DNA from: Vulcanimicrobiota bacterium
GTDB lineage: Bacteria; Vulcanimicrobiota; Vulcanimicrobiia; Vulcanimicrobiales; Vulcanimicrobiaceae
DNA length: 6,334 nt
Assembly (NCBI GenBank): GCA_019247395.1
Contig: JAFAOZ010000012.1
Span: forward strand, 1 to 6,334
Reading direction: 5' to 3'
Shown here one piece after another: positions 1-5,929 of this stretch (its first letter is position 1; every line of letters begins with the position of its first letter). The notes beneath the pieces were generated by a model. That model saw only the letters and a program-made list of their open reading frames with translations. It was not told the DNA's origin and made no database searches. A program made the translations under genes and the position numbers.

Positions 1-1142
1 TCGTGTTGGTCGTGCGACACGTAGTTCGCTTTGGCATAGGGCGAGATCACGAGCAGCGGAACGCGGAAGCGAAGCTCATACGAGTTGTAGGATGGCGGTT
101 TCACGTGATCGTACCAGCCGCCCCAATCGTCCCAGGTCACGAAAATCGCAGTGTTCTGCCAATACGGGCTTTCGCCGATCGCATTGACGATAGCGGCAAC
201 CCACGATGGCCCGGACCCGTCGGTCGCAAACGCGTGATCGGAGGCGAGAGCGGTCGGCGTGACCCACACGACGTCGGCAAGCGTACCGGCGGAGACGTCT
301 TTAAGAATTTTCGCCGGCGGCGTTGCGATATGGGCATCGTACGTGCGGTTCTTGAAAATCTGCAAGACCGCCTCAGGCCCTTTCCAAATTCCAGGCCCCG
401 GCGACGTCTGATAGTAGCGCCAGGTGCGTGAATGTCCGTCGAGCAGTTCCATCAGCGAGATGCGCTTGAAACACGGAAAGACGCGCGCGTTCTCGGCGCC
501 CGCGGCATCGATCGTCGCGACGAGCGAGCCGGGAGGCGCATCGCAACCGCCGCTCGACATGCCGCTGGGGTCGGTTGGATTTTCGGCCGCGCGCAGTTTG
601 GAGCCGTCGCCGATCGTCGACGTTCCGCTGACGATGTACTGATGGGCCGGAAAACTCGGGCCTTGATTCGTCTGAAACATGCGATCGCCGAACGCGTACC
701 GCTGGGCCATGACGAAGTACGGCTTGACTTCGTCGTGAGGAACGTATCCGTACGCGCGGCGATGCTGCGGGATGCAGACCGCGACGCCGCGACAATCCGA
801 CGGAGCGTGGTTAAAGCCGTCCATCTTCCCGCCGTCGTACTCGATTCGGAACGTGCTGTGCGAGTGACTAATATCGTACGGAGCCGTCAAGCCGATCGGC
901 GTCAACGGAACCTTCTTGCCGGCCGAATCGAGACCGACGCGCACCGTATCGGCGCCCGGCAAGCCGTTAAAGAGATTGTCGGTCGTTCGGTTCTCTTGAA
1001 AAATGATAACGACGTGCGCGATCTTTGACGACGTCGCCGGCGTCGTCTGAGTACGCGCCGGGGTCACGCCGAAGGGCGCGCTCGGCGCGCAGGCTGCGAT
1101 TGCCAGAAGCGAGGCGACGCCGAGGCACCGGCTCGCGTCCAT
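1..1142 (-). CDS. Phosphoesterase-family lipoprotein (phospholipase C / acid phosphatase type), 3' end beyond window
   Basis: A continuous minus-strand reading frame gives 380 residues from an ATG at 1142 and runs off the window at position 1 without a stop. Residues 1-18 form a lipoprotein signal ending in lipobox I-A-A-C (Cys18). The body matches the phosphoesterase family (PF04185; phospholipase C and AcpA-type acid phosphatases, alkaline-phosphatase fold): 'QENRTTDNLF' (49-58), 'GPSFPAHQYIVSGTS' (161-175), 'GPSWVAAIVNAIGES' (311-325), 'WDDWGGWYDH' (337-346) and 'RVPLLVISPYA' (360-370). In this family Glu-Asn near the N-terminus, a serine and a later Asp pair form the metal/phosphate site; E50-N51, a serine near 173-175 and D338-D339 are the candidates. 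The fragment ends in 'SHDQH', where relatives continue with a conserved C-terminal block. The start lies 2 nt after the stop of the NHL gene, so translation is probably coupled; no Shine-Dalgarno is visible. It should hydrolyse a phosphoester outside the cytoplasmic membrane; phospholipid versus phosphomonoester substrate cannot be decided here. Confidence 0.9.
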   Translation of the reverse strand, partial: MDASRCLGVASLLAIAACAPSAPFGVTPARTQTTPATSSKIAHVVIIFQENRTTDNLFNGLPGADTVRVGLDSAGKKVPLTPIGLTAPYDISHSHSTFRIEYDGGKMDGFNHAPSDCRGVAVCIPQHRRAYGYVPHDEVKPYFVMAQRYAFGDRMFQTNQGPSFPAHQYIVSGTSTIGDGSKLRAAENPTDPSGMSSGGCDAPPGSLVATIDAAGAENARVFPCFKRISLMELLDGHSRTWRYYQTSPGPGIWKGPEAVLQIFKNRTYDAHIATPPAKILKDVSAGTLADVVWVTPTALASDHAFATDGSGPSWVAAIVNAIGESPYWQNTAIFVTWDDWGGWYDHVKPPSYNSYELRFRVPLLVISPYAKANYVSHDQH

Positions 1143-1144
1143 CG

Positions 1145-2170
1145 CTAGGGCGCGATGCCGATCGCTAGCGGTCCGTCCAGGCCCTTCGTCAGGGTGCGGA
1201 TCGGTTTCGATCCGGACGGCTGGTAGACCGAGAGACTGCTCGGACAGGAATTCGCGACGTAGAGATCTCCGGCGGAACTCATTGCCATCGTCGTGGGACA
1301 GGCGATTCCGGCCGAGATGACGCGCAGCAGCGCGTGCGTTCCCTCGTCGTAAACCGAGACGGTATTGTTCTTGTAGTTCAAAACGTAGAGCTCGTTCGAG
1401 GGGCCTGCGATGACGCTCAGGGGCTCGTGCACGCCCTTGGTGATCCGTTGTGGCGTTCCCTTACCGGGCGGATACACCGCGATGGAGTTACCTTGGTGGT
1501 TTGCGATGTAAAGATTTTGCGCCCCGTCGAATGCAAGCGCGTCCGGTCGCAGGATGAGGGCCTTGAGCTTTCGATGCGGGTTGACCTTGCCCGGAGGATA
1601 GACCGTCACGCTGTTATTATCCCAGTTAGCGACATATAAGTTGCCGGACTTATCGAAGGCTAAGGCTTCCGGCGAGCGCACGCCGTTACTGATGGTTTGC
1701 GAGAGCGTGTTCGAATCGTGCGGATAGACCGTAACGCTCGGGCCGCCGTTGTTGGCGACGTAGACCTTACTCGAGTTAAACGCAATGGCGAAAGGACCGC
1801 GAATGCCCTGGACGATCGTCCGTGAGGGGTGCGAGCCGCCGGGCGAATAGACCGCTACGTCACTCGTCAAACTACCGCTTGGCTTGCCGAAGTTTCCGAC
1901 GAAAAGCGTTCCGCCGCTGTTAACCGCGAGCGCGTTTGGATACGCGATGCCGTCGGTAATGGTGCGCAATTTCGATCTTCCGCCGGCGGAGTAGACGACC
2001 ACGGAGCTGTTATACCAGTTGGCAACGTAGACGTTGCCGGATGCATCGTTCGAGATGCCGCTCGGCGCTCCAACGACTGCTTGCGGTCCGCCTGGGATGG
2101 CGCCTTCTCTCCCGGCAGAGCAAGCGGCGAACGTCAGCGCAGAGAGCGCAACAAAGAAAACTCTTTTCAC
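1145..2170 (-). CDS. NHL/YVTN-type beta-propeller lipoprotein
   Basis: The product has 341 residues from a GTG start (complement of 'cac' at 2168-2170). That start is chosen because it immediately precedes a typical lipoprotein signal, 'MKRVFFVALSALTFAAC', with Cys17 as the lipidated residue; the next methionine lies deep in the protein. After a short linker come seven copies of a roughly 42-residue unit with core 'LYVAN...NSVTVYPPG' followed by 'RTI..GI..P.ALAF'. Cores start near residues 47, 89, 136, 178, 220, 261 and 303. Seven units fit a complete seven-bladed beta-propeller of the NHL/SMP-30-like kind, and nothing else is present. Such propellers usually bind ligands or partners; no catalytic motif is visible, so a scaffold or binding role on the membrane surface is inference. 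It lies 40 nt after the GH125 stop and 2 nt before the phosphoesterase start, which suggests the three act together. Confidence 0.88.
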   Translation of the reverse strand: MKRVFFVALSALTFAACSAGREGAIPGGPQAVVGAPSGISNDASGNVYVANWYNSSVVVYSAGGRSKLRTITDGIAYPNALAVNSGGTLFVGNFGKPSGSLTSDVAVYSPGGSHPSRTIVQGIRGPFAIAFNSSKVYVANNGGPSVTVYPHDSNTLSQTISNGVRSPEALAFDKSGNLYVANWDNNSVTVYPPGKVNPHRKLKALILRPDALAFDGAQNLYIANHQGNSIAVYPPGKGTPQRITKGVHEPLSVIAGPSNELYVLNYKNNTVSVYDEGTHALLRVISAGIACPTTMAMSSAGDLYVANSCPSSLSVYQPSGSKPIRTLTKGLDGPLAIGIAP

Positions 2171-2210
2171 AGACCGCGAGCTTCGAGTCGGCCTACTCTA
2201 AGCCTGCCGT

Positions 2211-3605
2211 TCACCACGTCCGCGGTGCGTCTTGCAGCAGTCGCCCCAACGTTCGAACGATCTCCGCCCGATCCGCGATCTGCGTCCACGGGGGCACGAT
2301 TGTCGGCGTATCGCTCTGCCGTTCCCCCGGGCTCGCGGTTTGCGCCAAGCCGAACGGCGTGGCCGGATACCCCGCGACCGTACGAAAGAGCAAGTCGGCC
2401 CAGAATGCGTTCGCCCAGCCAAACTCGGGACGCGTAAATTCACTCGGATCGTTCGGATTGACGGACTCGTGCATGAGCCCGTTGAGCGTATCGCTCTTGT
2501 CGAGCATGCTGATTGCATTGATCACTTCTTGCCGGCTGGTCGTCGTAAGCGCCGCGCCGATGATTCCGAGCGGCCAGACCCAACCCTTGGGCGTGTGCGG
2601 GCTTCCCAAACCTGTCGCGAAGGTTCCACCGAAATAGTACGGATCGTCGAAGCTGAGCGTGAACTTTCGCGTATTCAGATAGACGGAATCGCTTTGCGCG
2701 CACCATGCGTAGAACGGCATTGCGGTGAGATTCGGAATATTCGCGTCGTCCATGAAATTGTAATGCCCGTTGCCGTCCGTTTCGTAGGCGTACATCCATC
2801 CGTACCTTCGACTGTAGACTTTGCCGTAGCGCAGAACACCGGTCTGCACCGCCTCCGCGAGTGCCGTGGCACGCTTCGCGAGGTTATCGTCACCGAAGGC
2901 GGCGCGCGCGAACCGCGACAAGAGCTTCATAGCGACGACTGCCATCGCGTTTTGGGGAACGTTGAAGCGATATGTGACGGGATCGTCCGACGGGCGGAAG
3001 GCACTCCAGATCATGCCGGTGTTCGGATTGTATTCGTCGTGCGTCGGAACCGGCTGCGGCCAGACGTACGTGCTGCACCTCGCGTGACGCTGCTCGCACT
3101 CCAGCGTCGTGACGATACTCGTCATCGCACTGTGGAGCGCCGGAGTAAAAATAGTGCGGTCGTGGGTATTCGCATAGTAGACGAAGACCAGCAGCACCGG
3201 CCAGGCGAGTGAGTCGATCTCCCACTTGCGCTCCCAAATGTGATAGTCGGCACTGAAGGCTTCGGCATACGGATCTAACAAAATGTTCTTTGCATCGCGT
3301 TGGATCACGCCGTAGAATGCGGCGCGCAGCTGCGAATAGGCATCGACGAACCGGATATACGGAATTGTCTGCGCCGCCGAGTCGCGCAGCCACATCGCCG
3401 GAATGTCGCCGGTCTGAACGTACGTGGTTCCGTCCGATTCTTTGAAGAAATCGGCGAAGAGCTCGTGAAAAAGCGTCTCGGTCTGAATCGGGCGGATGCC
3501 GGACTCCACCGGAATGCTCAAGGTTTGCGCGGCACCCTGATCCGGCGCAAGTATCGCGGAGAATGAGACAAGCGCGACTGCAACGATGCGTCGGGCGATC
3601 CTCAC
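2211..3605 (-). CDS. Exported GH125 family exo-alpha-mannosidase
   Basis: The product has 464 residues from a GTG start at 3605. The frame is open for 51 more codons upstream, but those lie inside the pentapeptide gene. The GTG overlaps that gene's TGA as GTGA and begins a clear Sec signal ('RIARRIVAVALVSFSAILA', cleavage near residue 26). The mature part is a glycoside hydrolase family 125 domain (PF06824, formerly DUF1237), whose characterised members are metal-independent exo-alpha-1,6-mannosidases. Matching blocks are 'GDIPAMWLRDSAAQ' (66-79), 'WEIDSLAWP' (128-136), 'FRPSDD' (203-208), 'MDDANIPNL' (285-293), 'GSPHTP' (334-339) and 'LMHES' (377-381). The general acid is expected among D207/D208 of RPSDD and the base at E380 of MHES; both are present, so the enzyme looks active. 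About 55 C-terminal residues, rich in Pro, Thr and Ser at first, follow the last family-like block. It probably trims terminal mannose from glycans in the periplasm or outside the cell. Confidence 0.9.
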   Translation of the reverse strand: MRIARRIVAVALVSFSAILAPDQGAAQTLSIPVESGIRPIQTETLFHELFADFFKESDGTTYVQTGDIPAMWLRDSAAQTIPYIRFVDAYSQLRAAFYGVIQRDAKNILLDPYAEAFSADYHIWERKWEIDSLAWPVLLVFVYYANTHDRTIFTPALHSAMTSIVTTLECEQRHARCSTYVWPQPVPTHDEYNPNTGMIWSAFRPSDDPVTYRFNVPQNAMAVVAMKLLSRFARAAFGDDNLAKRATALAEAVQTGVLRYGKVYSRRYGWMYAYETDGNGHYNFMDDANIPNLTAMPFYAWCAQSDSVYLNTRKFTLSFDDPYYFGGTFATGLGSPHTPKGWVWPLGIIGAALTTTSRQEVINAISMLDKSDTLNGLMHESVNPNDPSEFTRPEFGWANAFWADLLFRTVAGYPATPFGLAQTASPGERQSDTPTIVPPWTQIADRAEIVRTLGRLLQDAPRTW

Positions 3606-4324
3606 GGAAGCACGGCGCCGCTCAACGGCGAGCCCGAATCCCGCTGCAGCGCCGCAGCCGTCACGGGAGTGCAGGTCGCGCCATCCGAGGGATCGCGACA
3701 GCGCCGCACGCCTAAAAAGCTCGCCCCGTTCACGCGCGCGTCTTTGAGGCCGACGCACTTCGTGCCACGTTGCGTCCCGTCGACGACGTACCAGCAGAGC
3801 ACCGATCCATCGAATCGCGTATTGCGAAGATCGGCGCGCGCCAGGTCGACGCCGATCATCGAAATCCCACGCAGGTCGCGACCGGCAAGCGACGCTCCTT
3901 GAAAGTTGCAGGCGGTGCAGCCGCCGATAAGATCGCGAAGGGCGGCATCCGTCGTCGCCGCAGCATATCCGCCGAAGTTTGCCGCGACCATTCGCACCCC
4001 CGCGAATGTCGCCCCGTCGAGCTTCGCGTCTTGAAAGTTACATGCGGTGCACTCGGCCGCATCGAAGCTCACCCCGCGCAGATCCGCACCGCTAAAGTTA
4101 CTGGCTACGATCTTCGTGCCGCGGAACGTCGCGGCGGAGAGTTGCGCTCCCTCAAAGTTCGCGCCGACCAGCACGTCGCCGCTGAAGTCCCGGCCGGCGA
4201 GCGGCGAACCGGCAAAGTTGCACCCCATGCAGTAGTGCGGTATCGGCTCACCGCTTTGCGCCGACGCGGCCAAGCCGGTAAGCACGAGCAAACCGAGTAT
4301 CCACGAGATTGTTGAAAGCCTCAT
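3602..4324 (-). CDS. Exported cysteine-rich pentapeptide-repeat protein
   Basis: The product has 240 residues from an ATG at 4324, which overlaps the preceding gene's TGA as ATGA. Residues 1-22 are a Sec signal ending A-S-A before Gln23. Residues about 35-118 and 139-172 are pentapeptide repeats (PF00805 type, A[DN]LXX/FXG pattern, e.g. 'NFSGADLRGVSF'), which fold as a right-handed quadrilateral beta-helix. An insertion at about 119-135 breaks the helix. Three copies of C-x-x-C-N-F occur at 32-37, 92-97 and 136-141, and the protein has ten cysteines in its mature part (32, 35, 92, 95, 136, 139, 177, 190, 209, 218). In an exported protein these probably make disulfides; a metal or redox role is possible. 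The C-terminal ~40 residues are not repeat-like. Pentapeptide proteins have no common function, so its job is unknown; its place directly before the mannosidase gene suggests a structural or binding role in the same pathway. Confidence 0.88.
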   Translation of the reverse strand: MRLSTISWILGLLVLTGLAASAQSGEPIPHYCMGCNFAGSPLAGRDFSGDVLVGANFEGAQLSAATFRGTKIVASNFSGADLRGVSFDAAECTACNFQDAKLDGATFAGVRMVAANFGGYAAATTDAALRDLIGGCTACNFQGASLAGRDLRGISMIGVDLARADLRNTRFDGSVLCWYVVDGTQRGTKCVGLKDARVNGASFLGVRRCRDPSDGATCTPVTAAALQRDSGSPLSGAVLP

Positions 4325-4785
4325 GCGTTCGGCTGTATGAGGTTACGGCGCGCAAGATCGAATACGGCGTCTTGGTGGAAACCGAGATCTGCGTAGAACT
4401 GCCGCAAGTGCGGCTCGCGGTGCGGAAGCTCGACCATCACGCTTGACGAACCGGACTCGACGGCATGATCGACCGCGCGTTGGACTAAGCGCCGGCCGAT
4501 GCCGTGTTTTCGGCTCGCTTCGCGCACGTAAAGATCGCTGAGGAACCAAATTCTACGGCAGTACCACGACGACCAGAGCGGATAAAGCTGGATAAATCCG
4601 AGTGCCAGCGCATCCGATCGCGCAAAGAAGACCACCGAATCGGCGGCGCAGAGACGCTCGTGCAAGAAGCTGCGGGACTGAGCGAAATCGTCATTGCCGG
4701 CGAAGAACGAGCGATAAGCATCAAAGAGTGGCGCGACCGCGTCGAGATCCGCTGCGCTCGCTTGCGCGATCGTTACGTCGTCCAT
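4321..4785 (-). CDS. GNAT family N-acetyltransferase
   Basis: The product has 154 residues from an ATG at 4785. The frame stays open further upstream, to 5085, but that extension is Ala-rich, unlike the family, and overlaps the divergent plus-strand gene. Starting at 'MDDVTIAQASAADLDAV' gives the normal GNAT N-terminus and a typical single-domain length. The acetyl-CoA motif A is 'LYVREASRKHGIGRRLV' (85-101), with R92-K93-H94-G95-I96-G97 forming the pyrophosphate-binding loop. The C-terminal 'FYADLGF' (130-136) is the usual motif B end, with Tyr131 in the common catalytic-acid position. It transfers acetyl from acetyl-CoA to an amine in the cytoplasm; the acceptor cannot be told. It is the first gene of the minus-strand cluster and the only one without an export signal. 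Its TGA overlaps the next ATG as ATGA. No Shine-Dalgarno is visible. Confidence 0.88.
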   Translation of the reverse strand: MDDVTIAQASAADLDAVAPLFDAYRSFFAGNDDFAQSRSFLHERLCAADSVVFFARSDALALGFIQLYPLWSSWYCRRIWFLSDLYVREASRKHGIGRRLVQRAVDHAVESGSSSVMVELPHREPHLRQFYADLGFHQDAVFDLARRNLIQPNA

Positions 4786-4854
4786 CGCTGCGTGCGCACT
4801 TGGGGGAGCGGGCGGCCGGTTCCTCCGCGACTCCAAACCTAATCGCGGCTTCAT

Positions 4855-4882
4855 CGCGCTGCGCAGCCACGCGCGCAGCGCG
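4855..4882. repeat. 10-bp perfect GC-rich inverted repeat, possible operator or 5' leader hairpin
   Basis: The arm 'cgcgctgcgc' at 4855-4864 is exactly reverse-complementary to 'gcgcagcgcg' at 4873-4882, with an 8-nt loop. It ends 15 nt before the ATG of the plus-strand gene at 4898. No T-run follows, so it is not an intrinsic terminator. It could be an operator for a dimeric regulator or a hairpin in the 5' leader. The arms are low-complexity C/G-rich sequence, which raises the chance of coincidence. Confidence 0.45.
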
Positions 4883-4890
4883 CCGGTACT

Positions 4891-4895
4891 AAGGA
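4891..4895 (+). promoter_or_regulatory. Shine-Dalgarno-like AAGGA, unusually close to the start
   Basis: AAGGA at 4891-4895 lies only 2 nt before the ATG at 4898, shorter than the usual 5-9 nt. The start is kept because a full signal peptide begins there and no later Met/Val start keeps its basic N-terminus. Confidence 0.4.
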
Positions 4896-4897
4896 AT

Positions 4898-5329
4898 ATG
4901 AAGTCCTTGAAACATCTAGTGAGCGCCGTCGTAGCCGGCGCAATCGTCGCGTTGGCTGCGGCCGCACCGGCGCTGGCCGTAACGAACGCCGGCATGGAGC
5001 CGGCAACATCATACGTGGCAGCCTTTGCGCCGATCTTCGGCATCAGCGGATATCCGCATTCGGGCGTCATGCAAATTGCCGTCAACGACGGAACGATTAG
5101 CGGAACCTACAGCGGGACGTCGGTGGGGCCCGACTATCTCAACGATCGCATTCTGCCGGTAAGCGGGACGATCAGCCCGAGCGATGGATACGTGCAGCTC
5201 TTTATCGGCGGCGCGCTCTCGCTGCGAGGCACGATGAACGCCGACGGCACGATCTCCGGAACCGCGAGCTATGGCGGACGTCTTTACGAATTCGTCGCGG
5301 CGCCTGGAACGCTCGGGAAAAGAGTCTAG
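4898..5329 (+). CDS. Small secreted protein of unknown function
   Basis: The product has 143 residues. Residues 1-27 are a Sec signal (basic 'MKSLKHL', long Ala/Val core, A-L-A before Val28). I do not recognise a family. The mature part is rich in Gly, Ser, Thr and alternating hydrophobics, suggesting beta structure, and has no cysteine. A short motif D-G-T-I-S-G-T occurs twice, at 64-70 and 116-122, each followed by a Ser/Tyr/Gly stretch. The two copies use different codons ('attagc' versus 'atctcc'), so any duplication is old. It is divergent from the mannosidase cluster and 72 nt upstream of a lipoprotein gene on the same strand, with which it may share a transcript. Export signal, high-GC third positions and an open frame of this length support a real gene; function is unknown. 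Confidence 0.75.
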   Translation: MKSLKHLVSAVVAGAIVALAAAAPALAVTNAGMEPATSYVAAFAPIFGISGYPHSGVMQIAVNDGTISGTYSGTSVGPDYLNDRILPVSGTISPSDGYVQLFIGGALSLRGTMNADGTISGTASYGGRLYEFVAAPGTLGKRV

Positions 5330-5340
5330 CGGTCGGCGGA

Positions 5341-5355
5341 AGGCGCGTTGCGCCT
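5341..5355 (+). repeat. Short GC-rich hairpin after the secreted-protein gene
   Basis: 'aggcgc' at 5341-5346 and 'gcgcct' at 5350-5355 form a 6-bp perfect stem with a 3-nt loop, starting 12 nt after the TAG at 5327-5329. No T-run follows, so it is not a clear Rho-independent terminator; it may cap or stabilise the 3' end or simply be chance. Confidence 0.3.
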
Positions 5356-5369
5356 CGAACGGTAAGCCA

Positions 5370-5407
5370 CTTCATTCCATTGATTACTTCTGGAGGTTGG
5401 AATGAAG
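5370..5407 (+). promoter_or_regulatory. Candidate translational switch: hairpin that buries the start codon of the lipoprotein gene
   Basis: 'cttcattcca' at 5370-5379 is exactly reverse-complementary to 'tggaatgaag' at 5398-5407. In the mRNA this gives a 10-bp stem with an 18-nt loop (5380-5397). The loop holds the Shine-Dalgarno GGAGG (5392-5396). The ATG (5402-5404) is paired with 5373-5375. Four G-C and six A-U pairs make it moderately stable, a range that could respond to temperature, ribosome traffic or a bound ligand. The pairing is seen; the regulatory role is inferred. Confidence 0.5.
5392..5396 (+). promoter_or_regulatory. Strong Shine-Dalgarno GGAGG
   Basis: GGAGG lies 5 nt before the ATG at 5402 and fixes that start. 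It is the clearest ribosome binding site in the window and sits in the loop of the hairpin at 5370-5407. Confidence 0.8.
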
Positions 5408-5929
5408 ATCTCAAGGTTACGCAAACCCGTTGGCACAACACTGGGGATTGCGCTGCTGGCCGCATGCAGCGGCACGGGCACGGGCGTCCCCGCCGCGTCA
5501 TCGGCTTCGCTAGGGGCGCAGCATCGGATCGACGGCGCGGCGTCTTCCCGTTTGAGCGGAGATTACGTCGGTAAGTTCACCGACGGCGCATACGGCGCCG
5601 GCAAAGCAACGGCATCCTATTCACAGTCACAAAGCTCGGTGGGCGGCATTCTGACCGTCAAATACGCAAAGAGCACCGTCGCGTTATCGGTCGCTCTGGT
5701 TGCCCAGGGAAGCAGCGTAAACGGTACGACCGTTGCGGGAACCGGAAGTTTGTACTGCACCTTTTCCACGACGAGCACGTACGATTCCAAAACGCACGTC
5801 ATGAGCGGTTCGTACAGCGCGGTCTACGGCTGCACCGGCGATGGCGGCACCTTTACCCTCAAGCAGAAGTGCTACTACAAGGGCGCGAACGAAACCGTGC
5901 TGCCCGCAAACGGTCCAAAGCCATGTTAA
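5402..5929 (+). CDS. Small lipoprotein of unknown function
   Basis: The product has 175 residues. 'MKISRLRKPVGTTLGIALLAAC' is a textbook lipoprotein signal with lipobox L-A-A-C and Cys22 as the lipid anchor. A Gly/Ala/Ser-rich linker follows to about residue 50. The rest reads as a compact beta-rich domain: 'LSGDYVGKFTDG', then 'GGILTVKY', 'GTGSLYCTF', 'MSGSYSAVYGC' and 'GGTFTLKQKC'. Four cysteines beyond the anchor (119, 144, 157, 175) could form two disulfides, the last being the final residue. I do not recognise a family; the alternating strand/turn pattern recalls small lipid- or ligand-binding barrels, but no motif proves it. It lies 72 nt downstream of the secreted-protein gene. Its TAA overlaps the stop of the convergent gene. 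Confidence 0.8.
   Translation: MKISRLRKPVGTTLGIALLAACSGTGTGVPAASSASLGAQHRIDGAASSRLSGDYVGKFTDGAYGAGKATASYSQSQSSVGGILTVKYAKSTVALSVALVAQGSSVNGTTVAGTGSLYCTFSTTSTYDSKTHVMSGSYSAVYGCTGDGGTFTLKQKCYYKGANETVLPANGPKPC

Larger units (their letters stand above)
4786..4897. promoter_or_regulatory. Divergent intergenic region, presumed promoters for both directions
   Basis: These 112 nt separate the minus-strand five-gene cluster from the divergent plus-strand pair, so promoters for both should lie here. I could not recognise a convincing -35/-10 pair on either strand. The region contains a 10-bp inverted repeat described separately. The assignment rests on gene layout alone. Confidence 0.5.

Noticed and set aside
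32..141. CxxC motifs of the pentapeptide protein (numbers are residues, not bases) as haem-c sites
   Set aside because: Haem c attachment needs CxxCH; all three motifs are CxxCN.
432..1028. Long open frame on the plus strand, about 198 codons
   Set aside because: It is antisense to the phosphoesterase gene, whose conserved motifs prove the minus strand; the plus product is Arg/Ala/Asp-rich with no recognisable domain.
2232..3212. Long plus-strand open frame, about 326 codons, opposite the mannosidase
   Set aside because: It is a shadow of the high-GC mannosidase gene; its product is Arg/Val-rich and domain-free, and the minus strand carries all GH125 motifs.
3606..3758. 51-codon upstream extension of the mannosidase frame with an ATG at 3758
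   Set aside because: It lies inside the pentapeptide-repeat gene in another frame, is Arg-rich and unlike any signal peptide; the GTG at 3605 gives a proper signal peptide and a GTGA overlap.
3770..4315. Plus-strand open frame with a repetitive product opposite the pentapeptide gene
   Set aside because: The repetition simply mirrors the pentapeptide repeats read antisense; there is no RBS or export signal.
4818..4823. GGAACC on the minus strand as an ECF-sigma -35 element for the five-gene cluster
   Set aside because: No matching -10 element is visible about 16 nt downstream, and six bases in GC-rich DNA are weak evidence.
4786..5085. 100-codon upstream extension of the acetyltransferase frame, including an ATG at 4857
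   Set aside because: It overlaps the divergent secreted-protein gene, is Ala-rich low-information sequence, and a GNAT domain normally begins at the ATG at 4785.
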